7,574 bases of DNA from NCBI GenBank assembly GCA_002404675.1, contig DHKE01000001.1:56183-63756 (forward strand). The letters run 5' to 3'. Position numbers and translations under genes: made by a program. Below, one piece after another: positions 1-5,937 of this stretch. Under the pieces are notes generated by a model. That model searched no databases. It was not told the DNA's origin and saw only the letters and a list, made by a program, of their open reading frames with translations. The stretch is from Porphyromonadaceae bacterium UBA4702 (lineage in GTDB: Bacteria > Bacteroidota > Bacteroidia > Bacteroidales > Muribaculaceae). How positions within the stretch are numbered: position 1 is the stretch's first letter; the number at the start of each line of letters is the position of its first letter.

Positions 1-23
1 TCTACCAGCTGAGCTAGCGAATC
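1..23 (-). tRNA. tRNA gene, 5' part only (isotype not determinable)
   Basis: Read on the minus strand, the window edge shows the start of a tRNA: a 7-base acceptor strand (GATTCGC), then TA at positions 8-9, the D-stem strand GCTC and the D-loop AGCTGGTAGA with the invariant GG. The rest of the gene, including the anticodon, lies left of the window, so the amino acid cannot be read. The acceptor and D-arm recall lysine tRNAs of Bacteroidales, but that is a weak memory-based guess. A consensus promoter lies 39 bases upstream of the mature 5' end. Confidence 0.88.
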
Positions 24-61
24 TCCCTGTATGCTCCGAGGCATAGCCCCGAAAAGCGTTG

Positions 62-93
62 CAAAGTTACAATGTTTTTCCCGATTACGCAAA
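62..93 (-). promoter_or_regulatory. Bacteroidota-type promoter of the tRNA
   Basis: On the minus strand TTTG (93-90) and TAACTTTG (69-62) are separated by 20 bases, matching the Bacteroidota primary-sigma consensus TTTG-N(19-21)-TAnnTTTG. Transcription should start near position 55, giving a 5' leader of about 30 nt to be trimmed from the tRNA precursor. The leader contains a small TATGC/GCATA stem (30-34 with 41-45). Confidence 0.85.
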
Positions 94-103
94 TTTCAGC
101 GCG

Positions 104-150
104 TTATTTTTGTGCAAAAATAATTGCGGCATCACATCGTGGTGTCGCAA
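104..150 (-). terminator. Candidate terminator downstream of meaB
   Basis: An imperfect hairpin (arms 124-135 and 139-150, loop 136-138) starts 21 bases past the meaB stop codon. On the minus strand it is followed by TTATTTTTG, a typical U-rich tail. In minus-strand RNA the 12-base arms have two A-C mismatches; in plus-strand RNA the same positions become G-U pairs, so the hairpin is more stable in that direction. The T-rich tail is one half of a perfect 9-base inverted repeat (104-112 with 115-123). The minus-strand assignment rests on the tail and on gene orientation. Confidence 0.5.
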
Positions 151-170
151 TCTATTGTGTGTCAGTGTTT

Positions 171-1274
171 TCAATTGTTTTCTTGCTGGAGGGCGTAGTA
201 GTAGTCGAGCACATCCTTGGCCGCCGTGAACGGTGACTGCTGGTTGTTCAGCACGCGCAGCTCCTTCTGCTCGAGGAGCGCGGCAACCTGCGGGCGGTTG
301 TAGAAATTGTTGCGCAGCTGCTCGTCGATGGTCTCAATCATCCAGTATTTCGCCTGTTCGTGGCGCAGCCGTTCGAAATAGCCGGTCTTCTTGACATACT
401 CGAAATAGCGGTCTATCATCTCCCACACCTTGTCGATGCCCAGCTCGTAGTATCCGCTGTACGTCATCACCTCCGGCTCCCAGCGGCTCGGTGTGGGCGG
501 GAAGAGGTGGAGCGCGTTGCGCAGCTGTGCCGCTGCCAGGTTGGCACGCTCGATATTGTCGCCGTCAGCCTTGTTGATTGCTATGCCGTCGCACATCTCC
601 ATGATGCCGCGCTTGATGCCCTGCAGCTCGTCGCCGGTGCCGGCCACCTGTATCAGCAGGAAGAAATCGACCATTGAGTGGACGGCGGTCTCGCTCTGTC
701 CCACGCCTACGGTCTCGACGAATATGTTGTCATAGCCGGCAGCCTCGCACAGCACGATAGTCTCGCGCGTCTTGCGTGCCACGCCGCCCAGCGAGCCGGC
801 AGAGGGGGAAGGGCGTATGAACACGTTGGGCTGCTGCGAGAGCTTCTCCATGCGCGTCTTGTCGCCCAGGATTGACCCGCGGCTGCGCTCGCTGCTCGGG
901 TCGATGGCGAGGACGGCGAGCTTGCTGCCCGTCTTGAGCACATGCATGCCGAACACGTCGATCGACGTCGACTTGCCCGCTCCAGGAACACCCGTTATGC
1001 CGATGCGCCGCGACTTGCCCGAGTGGGGAAGGCATTTCTCTATCACCTCCTGCGCGAGAGCCTGGTGGCGTTCCGCCGTACTCTCGATGAGGGTCACGGC
1101 TTGCCCGAGGACTGCGCTGTTGCCCTTCAGTATGCCCTCAATGTAGTCATTGACAGACAGTTCGCGCCGGCGTGCGACGTGAGCCTTCCGGTACGGGTTG
1201 ATGCTCGGCTGGCTGATGACTCCATCGTTCACCTGAAGTCCCTTGTATTTGCAGTCATTCTCGGGATGTTCCAT
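171..1274 (-). CDS. meaB: MeaB/ArgK-family GTPase, methylmalonyl-CoA mutase chaperone
   Basis: This is a G3E-family P-loop GTPase of 367 residues, a usual length for MeaB. In this family the protein binds adenosylcobalamin-dependent methylmalonyl-CoA mutase, gates cofactor loading and protects the enzyme from inactivation; in Bacteroidales the mutase serves the succinate-to-propionate route. Visible motifs: Walker A GVPGAGKS (residues 95-102), AIDPSS with the Mg-linked Asp (about 125), DKTRM (138-142), the switch segment ETVGVGQSE (187-195) and the guanine-specificity motif NKAD (234-237). The C-terminal region from about 270 is the helical dimerisation part. The start at 1274 (MEHPEND) is chosen over an in-frame ATG at 1388 because a consensus promoter lies between them at 1300-1331, and the longer version would begin inside a terminator hairpin. 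No Shine-Dalgarno is visible. No mutase subunit gene is in the window. Family confidence is high; the client is inferred from the family. Confidence 0.95.
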   Translation of the reverse strand: MEHPENDCKYKGLQVNDGVISQPSINPYRKAHVARRRELSVNDYIEGILKGNSAVLGQAVTLIESTAERHQALAQEVIEKCLPHSGKSRRIGITGVPGAGKSTSIDVFGMHVLKTGSKLAVLAIDPSSERSRGSILGDKTRMEKLSQQPNVFIRPSPSAGSLGGVARKTRETIVLCEAAGYDNIFVETVGVGQSETAVHSMVDFFLLIQVAGTGDELQGIKRGIMEMCDGIAINKADGDNIERANLAAAQLRNALHLFPPTPSRWEPEVMTYSGYYELGIDKVWEMIDRYFEYVKKTGYFERLRHEQAKYWMIETIDEQLRNNFYNRPQVAALLEQKELRVLNNQQSPFTAAKDVLDYYYALQQENN

Positions 1275-1299
1275 AATTGAAGCGTATAGTTTTGTGGTG

Positions 1300-1331
1300 C
1301 AAAAGTACATCGTTTGTCTGACACTGCCAAA
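1300..1331 (-). promoter_or_regulatory. Bacteroidota-type promoter of meaB
   Basis: TTTG (1331-1328), a 20-base spacer and TACTTTTG (1307-1300) match the Bacteroidota consensus on the minus strand. Predicted initiation near 1293-1296 leaves a leader of about 20 nt before the ATG at 1274. The position settles the meaB start. Confidence 0.85.
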
Positions 1332-1360
1332 TAAACAGGTGGCGAAATCCCCTCCAGCAA

Positions 1361-1395
1361 ATGAAAACGAGGGTGCGCCGATTGGCACACCCTCG
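1361..1395 (-). terminator. Intrinsic terminator after the secreted-protein gene
   Basis: A 12-pair hairpin (arms 1368-1379 and 1384-1395, loop 1380-1383) has CGAGGGTG-type arms. On the minus strand all positions pair, with one U-G wobble, and the hairpin is followed directly by TTTTCATTT (1367-1359). In plus-strand RNA the wobble becomes a C-A mismatch, so minus is the intended direction. It lies 32 bases beyond the stop codon of the gene ending at 1428 and about 30 bases upstream of the meaB promoter, insulating the two units. Confidence 0.85.
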
Positions 1396-1427
1396 CTATG
1401 AGCGGTAATATCAGGCTGGGCTGATAC

Positions 1428-2858
1428 TTATTTGATGACTACCTTCTGCGCCTTGCCGTTCTGAACGCGGATGAACATGCCGTTCTCCGGGTTGGCTACG
1501 CGCACACCCTGCATATTGTAGTACTGTGCTTCGCCTTCAGCTGCTGTGATTTCGTCTACGCCGGAATACTCATCGTATTTGATAGGCAAGAGCTGGATTG
1601 CACCCTTGAAGTCTGATACGGCAACACGAACATTGTACTTGCCGGCAGCTACTGAACCAACGCCAGCGAAAGTGGTACGGAATGCGTATTCAGTGCCGTT
1701 CACTGTGCCGGTGAAGTTTGTCTTCTCTTCAGCGGGGGTGTCCTCTGCAAAATCAACACCCACAAGGATCACGATATGGTTGAGGAGAGAAGCGTCTATG
1801 CTTGTCACTTCTGCGGGTTTGAACTCAACAATTTCCTGCGATTCAGCGGGTTCGGAAACGGGGATGATTTCAGGCACGTTGTAGTACTGCTTGTACTGTG
1901 CAATCCAGCCAGAGGGAATGACATCACCAACCTCGTATGAGGGCATTTCGCCGTAGATGAGTGTGAAGTCAGTGCCATCGGTTGCGTATGTGTTGATGCC
2001 ATTCTGGTAAGCAACAGTCAGGGGGAAGTCGATTACACCAGTGTTGCCGTCACCCGCAGAGTAGAAGTCCTCGATAGATGTGTAGAGGTCGAGCACTGTG
2101 AGTTTGTATGAAGCCTCGCCGGCGCGGTAGGTGGTAGTTTCGGGTGTAGTAGCCTTGATGGTTGTCTCGCCGGCAGCGACGAGTGTCACTGCGCCTGTGG
2201 CAGCGTCTACTGTAGCCACCTCGGGGTTGCTTGAGGTATAAACGGCTGGTGCGTCAGTTGTCTTGGAGAGCTCGGGAGCAGTGAAAGCCTGGCCGATGAC
2301 TGCGGTGTATGAACCCTCGGGGAATGACAGGCCTGCCGGGGTGAGGGTGCTGGCGCCGCCCTGTTCTGTTTCAAATACAATCTTAGTGATCTGTGCGTTG
2401 TATTTGTTGGTCACCTGAAGAGTGTACTTTGTGCCGGCATCCTGATAGTCAGCCGGGATTTCAAATGCAAAGTCAGCCCCTTTTTGGTCGAGCACGACAT
2501 TCTCCTTGATTTTGTTTGAGCCGGCAGTGACGTTTACAGTAACGTTTGTAGATGCGTTTGCGCCGGTAGTTATTGTGAATTTTGTGCAGTTGTCGGGAAG
2601 GGTGAATGCCACGTATCCCATGGGGGTCACTTTCTTGGCAGAGATCTGCAGGTACATCGCGCCTTCGTATTTGCCTTTCTTGCAGTTCATGAACTCGAAG
2701 TCAACACCGTTGATTTTGGCTGTTGACGGAGTGGCGGACTCGGCTGTGGGCAGCTGAGCTGCAGTCGTCTCGTCAGAGAAGTTGACAGTCACGTTGTCTG
2801 CCATGGCAAATGAGCCGGCGAGAGCGACTGTCGCGATTGAGAGTAGAAGTTTTTTCAT
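1428..2858 (-). CDS. Secreted protein with BIG_2-type Ig-like domain and conserved C-terminal tail
   Basis: This 476-residue exported protein has no enzymatic motif that I recognise. Residues 1-20 are a classic Sec signal peptide (MKK, hydrophobic core, cleavage after AMA). Residues about 22-165 form a beta-rich domain rich in Thr, Val and Asn. Residues about 172-256 resemble a bacterial Ig-like BIG_2 domain, with YTSSNPEVATVD followed by GAVTLVAAGETTIKAT. Residues about 258-430 form a third beta-rich domain, possibly OB-fold-like. The tail (about 444-476) reads YYNMQGVRV, then NPENGMFIRV, then KVVIK, a pattern common at the ends of Bacteroidales surface proteins and similar in shape to type IX secretion sorting tails. 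There is no lipobox, so it is not anchored as a lipoprotein. It is monocistronic, with its own promoter and terminator and an 80-nt leader. A cell-surface or extracellular adhesin or binding role is inference only. Confidence 0.85.
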   Translation of the reverse strand: MKKLLLSIATVALAGSFAMADNVTVNFSDETTAAQLPTAESATPSTAKINGVDFEFMNCKKGKYEGAMYLQISAKKVTPMGYVAFTLPDNCTKFTITTGANASTNVTVNVTAGSNKIKENVVLDQKGADFAFEIPADYQDAGTKYTLQVTNKYNAQITKIVFETEQGGASTLTPAGLSFPEGSYTAVIGQAFTAPELSKTTDAPAVYTSSNPEVATVDAATGAVTLVAAGETTIKATTPETTTYRAGEASYKLTVLDLYTSIEDFYSAGDGNTGVIDFPLTVAYQNGINTYATDGTDFTLIYGEMPSYEVGDVIPSGWIAQYKQYYNVPEIIPVSEPAESQEIVEFKPAEVTSIDASLLNHIVILVGVDFAEDTPAEEKTNFTGTVNGTEYAFRTTFAGVGSVAAGKYNVRVAVSDFKGAIQLLPIKYDEYSGVDEITAAEGEAQYYNMQGVRVANPENGMFIRVQNGKAQKVVIK

Positions 2859-2947
2859 ATCAAATGAATTTATGTGATTTGTATTGTTTCCTCGTTATTT
2901 GTCTGCAAGTAAAGATTTTATGGAAGTCTATCCTCTTATTTGCGCGG

Positions 2948-2979
2948 CAAAGTTAGTTTCAATTTGCGACCTATGCAAA
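2948..2979 (-). promoter_or_regulatory. Bacteroidota-type promoter of the secreted-protein gene
   Basis: TTTG (2979-2976), a 20-base spacer and TAACTTTG (2955-2948) lie on the minus strand. Initiation near 2941-2944 gives a leader of about 85 nt, A/T-rich and without a Shine-Dalgarno, before the ATG at 2858. The promoter lies between this gene and the end of the thyA-folA-glycosyltransferase operon. Confidence 0.85.
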
Positions 2980-2987
2980 TTTTCCAG

Positions 2988-3010
2988 ATGAAATTTCAGT
3001 TAAATTTCAT
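2988..3010. repeat. Perfect 9-base inverted repeat, weak terminator or operator
   Basis: ATGAAATTT (2988-2996) and AAATTTCAT (3002-3010) flank a 5-base loop. The repeat begins 20 bases past the glycosyltransferase stop codon and ends 9 bases before the TTTG element of the next promoter. It could be a weak terminator of the upstream operon, but the stem is A/T-rich and not followed by a U-run. An operator for the downstream gene is equally possible. Confidence 0.4.
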
Positions 3011-3029
3011 GCCTCGTCGTGGGAATGTG

Positions 3030-4280
3030 TCACTGGCGCAAGATGCGGCTGAACAGGTCAGTGTATCGTGCGGCGACGGCCGGGGCGGCAAACTTGCTGC
3101 GGACGGCCTCGAACATCGTGTGGCGTGTCTCCTCGGTCAGGAGGTTGGCGGCTGCGCTGGCGATGCCGTCGGCGATGCCGGCTGCTGCGGCGTGTATGTC
3201 GTCGGCAAAGGGGACGATGCAGCCCGTCTTGCCGTGGTCGATGATGTCGGCTTGTCCCCCGCGGTCGAAGGCTACGGGGACGCAGCCGTATGCCTGTCCC
3301 TCGACGAGTGTGCCGGGGAGTGTCTCGTAGAGTGAGGTGGAGACCACGATGTCGGCGTTGTCATACGCCTCGCGTATGCGCGACGGGGGGATTGTGCCGA
3401 GGTGTGTGGGGGGGATGGCGATGCCGTCGAGTGCTGCGGGGTTTTTCAGGCCTCCGTATGTGATGAGGCGGTAACGCCGCTGTCCGCCGGGCTGCTCGGC
3501 GAGCAGCCGTGAGGCTTCGATGAGTATCGGCAGCCCCTTTATAGGGTCGTCGAGGCGAGCCGCGCCTATGAGCAGGCGCACGGTCTTGCCGGTGTTGTCG
3601 GGGCGTGGCGTGTATTTCTCGTCCAGCGGGAATGCGTTGGGGATGACCGTCATGTCGGCATCGGCGAGGAGCGAGGAGGCGGCAGCTCGCTCGGCGAGCC
3701 AGTTGCTTACAGCCACATAGTGTATGCCGGTGTGCCGGCGCAGGTCGTCCTTGCGCTGCCAGGTGCGGAATGACAGGTCGCGGGGCGACTTGCGGCTGCC
3801 CATCAGCGGGCAGTTGCCGCAGTGGCTGCGGAAACCATCGCACGTGCCGGCGTGGTGGCACACTCCAGTCATGCACCACATGTCGTGCATGGTCCACACG
3901 ATTTTCTTCCCCGTCTCGGCGAGCCTCCTTATTCCGCGCAGCGACAGCACACCCTGGTTGACCCAGTTCAGGCAGATGATGTCGGCGTCGCGCACCCACG
4001 GATGCCGCCACAGCGCCACGCCGTCGCCGCAGGTGTCAACCTTGAAGAGGTTTTCGCGCTTGAAGCCGAGACGTGCGAATATGGCGAGCCTTTCGGCGAG
4101 GAAAGCGCGGCGCATCATCAGCGGCTGCGCGGCGAGAGCGACGTGCGGCGAGTCTGTCTTTTTTTCGGTCACAAGCATGCGGGCGTCTATGCCCACGTCA
4201 CGGAGGGCGTTGACAAGGCGCATGGAGACGACTGCCGCACCTCCGGTGCTGTCAGACTTGTTGATGAGTGTTACGCGCAT
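3030..4280 (-). CDS. GT4-type glycosyltransferase (GT-B fold)
   Basis: This 416-residue protein is a family 4-like glycosyltransferase, which transfers a sugar from an activated donor to a glycan or lipid acceptor; donor and acceptor cannot be read from sequence. The N-terminal Rossmann half opens with MRVTLINKSDSTGGAA, the usual glycine-rich acceptor-domain start. The C-terminal half holds LIGAARLDDPIKGL (about 237-250), the GT4 EX7E motif with Glu319 and Glu327 in SLYETLPGTLVEGQAYG, and the FDRGGQADII segment after it. A five-cysteine cluster at residues 136-157 (Cys136, 141, 147, 154, 157) follows MHDMW. No signal peptide or membrane helix is evident, so it probably works on the cytoplasmic face. 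It begins 13 bases after the folA stop with no promoter between, so it is the third gene of the thyA-folA operon. The coupling to nucleotide/folate genes is probably transcriptional convenience. Confidence 0.88.
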   Translation of the reverse strand: MRVTLINKSDSTGGAAVVSMRLVNALRDVGIDARMLVTEKKTDSPHVALAAQPLMMRRAFLAERLAIFARLGFKRENLFKVDTCGDGVALWRHPWVRDADIICLNWVNQGVLSLRGIRRLAETGKKIVWTMHDMWCMTGVCHHAGTCDGFRSHCGNCPLMGSRKSPRDLSFRTWQRKDDLRRHTGIHYVAVSNWLAERAAASSLLADADMTVIPNAFPLDEKYTPRPDNTGKTVRLLIGAARLDDPIKGLPILIEASRLLAEQPGGQRRYRLITYGGLKNPAALDGIAIPPTHLGTIPPSRIREAYDNADIVVSTSLYETLPGTLVEGQAYGCVPVAFDRGGQADIIDHGKTGCIVPFADDIHAAAAGIADGIASAAANLLTEETRHTMFEAVRSKFAAPAVAARYTDLFSRILRQ

Positions 4281-4293
4281 GGTTCAGAAGATT

Positions 4294-4896
4294 TCAGGGG
4301 TTGGCGCGGCGCGCCCATGTCTCGAAGCGGTACTCGATGCCGTCTGCGGAGGCATGCGTTTCTGAGGCTTCTGCCAGTTCCCACTCTCGCTCGTCGGGGA
4401 GGGGGAAGAACGTGTCAGCGTCGGGGCAGTCAGCGTCGATGCGAGTGAGGTGTATGGTGTCAGCCAGTGGCATCATCTGCCTGTATATCTCGCCGCCGCC
4501 GATGATGAACACCAGCGGGTCGGTGACAGTGGCACGCAGCGCGTCGGCTAATGAGGCGAACACTTCTGCGCCCGGCGCGGTGAACAGCGGGGCGCGGCTG
4601 ACGACGATGTTGCGCCGCCCGGGCAACGCCCCTTTGGGCAGCGACATCCATGTCTTGCGCCCCATGATGATGGGGTGTCCCATGGTGAGGCGGCGGAAAC
4701 GGCGCAAATCCTCGGACAGGTGCCATATCATGCCCCCTGCGCGTCCTATCGCGCCGTCGCGCCCGGCGGCGACAATTATGTGTATTCCGCTGCGGCGGTG
4801 TTCTGCGCTAAGCTCGCTTTGGGGGTTGATGAGAGCGATCTCGCGCATTTCTGCATCCTCGCCGATCATTTGGCGGATTGGTGTTTCTATGCCCAT
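4294..4896 (-). CDS. folA: Dihydrofolate reductase
   Basis: FolA reduces dihydrofolate to tetrahydrofolate with NADPH and so regenerates the cofactor oxidised by ThyA, encoded just upstream. The DHFR fold spans about residues 37-197: GIHIIVAAGRDGAIG (37-51), WHLSEDLRRF with the catalytic acid Asp63 (equivalent to E. coli Asp27), IIMGRKTW (76-83, NADPH contact), LPGRRNIVVS (91-100) with the folate-contacting Arg, IIGGGEIY (131-138) and LTRIDA (150-155). The ATG at 4896 gives 200 residues, with about 36 extra at the N-terminus compared with E. coli DHFR (159). Other in-frame ATGs are at 4869 and 4848. The one at 4848 has GAGG eight bases upstream and may be the true start (184 residues). No ATG sits at the usual DHFR start, so some extension is real. 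The gene lies 33 bases downstream of the thyA stop, consistent with one operon. Confidence 0.95.
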   Translation of the reverse strand: MGIETPIRQMIGEDAEMREIALINPQSELSAEHRRSGIHIIVAAGRDGAIGRAGGMIWHLSEDLRRFRRLTMGHPIIMGRKTWMSLPKGALPGRRNIVVSRAPLFTAPGAEVFASLADALRATVTDPLVFIIGGGEIYRQMMPLADTIHLTRIDADCPDADTFFPLPDEREWELAEASETHASADGIEYRFETWARRANP

Positions 4897-4929
4897 GGCT
4901 GTATGGTGTTGTCGGTGAATATATACATA

Positions 4930-5724
4930 TTATACGGACACTTCCCCCTTGATTGCCGGCCAGGGGTCGTAGCCCTCGAGGGTGAAGTCCTCGTAGCGGA
5001 ACGCGAATATGTCGCGCACGTCGGGGTTGATGCGCATAGTCGGCAACGCCCGGGGTGTCCGTGTGAGCTGCAGGTTGACCTGCTCGAGGTGGTTGGTGTA
5101 GATGTGCAGGTCGCCGAATGTATGGACGAACTCGCCCGGCTCCAGCCCGCACACCTGCGCCATCATCATGGTGAGCAGGGCGTATGAGGCAATGTTGAAC
5201 GGCACGCCGAGGAAGCAGTCAGCGCTGCGCTGGTAGAGCTGGCAGGACAGCCGTCCGCCGCTGGCGTAGAACTGGAAGAGGGCGTGGCAGGGGGGCAGGT
5301 TCATGCGGTCGAGCTCGCCGACATTCCATGCGCTGACGATGATGCGGCGCGAGTCGGGATTTTCGCGTATGTCGCGCACGGCGTTGGCTATCTGGTCGAT
5401 GTGCGAGCCGTCCGGAGCAGGCCATGACCGCCACTGGTAGCCGTATATGTGCCCCAGGTTGCCGTCGGCATCCGCCCACTCGTTCCATATCCTCACGCCG
5501 TTGTCTTGCAGGTATTTGACATTGGTGTCGCCGGCGAGAAACCACAGCAGCTCGTGGATGATGCTCTTCAGGTGCACCTTCTTGGTGGTGACGAGGGGGA
5601 AGCCTTCCGCCAGGTCAAAGCGTGTCTGATACCCGAAAGTGGATATAGTCCCCGTCCCGGTCCTGTCATCCTTGCGGTGTCCGCTGTCGAGTATGTGCCG
5701 CAGCATGTCGAGGTATTGTCTCAT
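4930..5724 (-). CDS. thyA: Thymidylate synthase
   Basis: ThyA methylates dUMP to dTMP using 5,10-methylenetetrahydrofolate as both carbon donor and reductant, releasing dihydrofolate for FolA. At 264 residues it equals E. coli ThyA in length. All diagnostic residues are visible at E. coli numbering: Arg21 in DRTGTGT, Glu58 in HELLWFL, Arg126-Arg127 (SRRII), catalytic Cys146 in [10 protein letters not shown], the [13 protein letters not shown] segment with Asp169 and Asn177, and His207/Tyr209 in DLHIYTNH. The enzyme therefore looks complete and active; it is cytosolic and homodimeric in this family. It is the first gene of the thyA-folA-glycosyltransferase operon and has a consensus promoter 44 bases upstream. 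Its leader holds a 16-base palindrome and a tiny upstream reading frame that overlaps the ATG by four bases. Confidence 0.98.
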   Translation of the reverse strand: MRQYLDMLRHILDSGHRKDDRTGTGTISTFGYQTRFDLAEGFPLVTTKKVHLKSIIHELLWFLAGDTNVKYLQDNGVRIWNEWADADGNLGHIYGYQWRSWPAPDGSHIDQIANAVRDIRENPDSRRIIVSAWNVGELDRMNLPPCHALFQFYASGGRLSCQLYQRSADCFLGVPFNIASYALLTMMMAQVCGLEPGEFVHTFGDLHIYTNHLEQVNLQLTRTPRALPTMRINPDVRDIFAFRYEDFTLEGYDPWPAIKGEVSV

Positions 5725-5750
5725 GGTCGAGCTGTTTTGAGCGGATGCAT
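5721..5750 (-). other. Possible 9-codon leader ORF overlapping the thyA start
   Basis: In the thyA leader an ATG at 5750 opens a frame reading MHPLKTARP, and its TGA (5723-5721) overlaps the thyA ATG in the four-base arrangement ATGA. Such overlaps are common in translationally coupled genes. The ATG lies inside the palindrome at 5740-5755. No ribosome-binding site is visible, which is not informative in this phylum. A chance reading frame is quite possible. Confidence 0.25.
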
Positions 5751-5755
5751 CCGCT
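5740..5755. promoter_or_regulatory. 16-base perfect palindrome in the thyA leader
   Basis: AGCGGATGCATCCGCT is its own reverse complement. It lies 15 bases upstream of the thyA ATG and just downstream of the predicted transcription start (about 5761). As DNA it has the shape of a dimeric-repressor operator; as RNA it can form a 6-pair stem with loop UGCA in the 5' leader. No known regulator site is recognised. Confidence 0.45.
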
Positions 5756-5767
5756 ATGTTACAACAA

Positions 5768-5799
5768 CAAAGTTACAACAATGCCGTCAGGTGGGCAAA
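5768..5799 (-). promoter_or_regulatory. Bacteroidota-type promoter of the thyA-folA-glycosyltransferase operon
   Basis: TTTG (5799-5796), a 20-base spacer and TAACTTTG (5775-5768) lie on the minus strand; initiation is expected near 5761-5764, about 37-40 nt before the thyA ATG. A 10-base direct repeat GTTACAACAA (5758-5767 and 5772-5781, plus-strand reading) overlaps the TAACTTTG element and the start region, with a period of 14 bases. Confidence 0.85.
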
Positions 5800-5860
5800 T
5801 AAATCGCCATCCAACTAGTCGTTGCTTTGTTGAACTTGTTGGCAAGTTGCTGAATTACAA

Positions 5861-5896
5861 TAAGAAAAGCCAGCCCCTTTTCCCAAAGGGACTGGC
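5861..5896 (-). terminator. Intrinsic terminator ending the candidate small RNA
   Basis: Arms GCCAG(T)CCCTTT and AAAGGG(G)CTGGC (minus-strand reading, 5896-5885 and 5880-5869) enclose the loop GGGA, followed by TTTTCTTA (5868-5861). In minus-strand RNA all 12 pairs form, one of them U-G; in plus-strand RNA one pair is lost and no U-tract follows. It also shields the thyA promoter from upstream transcription. Confidence 0.85.
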
Positions 5897-5935
5897 CATA
5901 ACCTTAATCTTAATTTAATACTATGAAAAACACCT
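5862..5935 (-). ncRNA. Candidate stand-alone small RNA, about 70-75 nt
   Basis: A consensus promoter (5938-5969) is followed on the minus strand by about 70 nt that end in a strong hairpin with a U-tract. The predicted RNA begins near 5933-5935 (GGTGTTTTTCATAG). It continues through an A/U-rich part made of hexamers close to ATTAAG (5920-5903), then a 12-pair hairpin (arms 5896-5885 and 5880-5869, one U-G wobble, tetraloop GGGA of the GNRA type), then UUUUCUUAUU. No plausible coding gene fits inside. From memory, unverified, similar GTGTTTTTCATAGTATTA leaders recur in Bacteroidales intergenic regions. Read-through would enter thyA, so an attenuated thyA leader is the main alternative, but thyA has its own promoter. 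Function unknown. Confidence 0.65.
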
Positions 5936-5937
5936 TG

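Noticed and set aside
115..122. Extra minus-strand TATTTTTG matching the -7 element
   Set aside because: No TTTG lies at the proper distance upstream (143-146 reads differently), and the T-run is better explained as a terminator tail.
1275..1388. N-terminal extension of MeaB from an in-frame ATG at 1388
   Set aside because: The extra 38 residues cross a consensus promoter (1300-1331) and begin inside the terminator hairpin of the upstream gene; the sequence has no MeaB similarity.
3724..4448. Long plus-strand reading frames opposite the glycosyltransferase and folA
   Set aside because: They are antisense shadows of GC-rich codons, rich in Arg, Ser and Ala, with no recognisable domain and no plus-strand promoter; the minus-strand genes have clear family motifs.
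4675..5187. Plus-strand frame opposite folA/thyA
   Set aside because: It lies antisense to the conserved ThyA and FolA coding sequence and resembles no family.
5855..5899. 14-codon minus-strand frame MASPFGKRGWLFLL inside the small RNA
   Set aside because: Its codons run through the terminator hairpin and its stop lies beyond the U-tract, so the predicted transcript would end before the stop codon.
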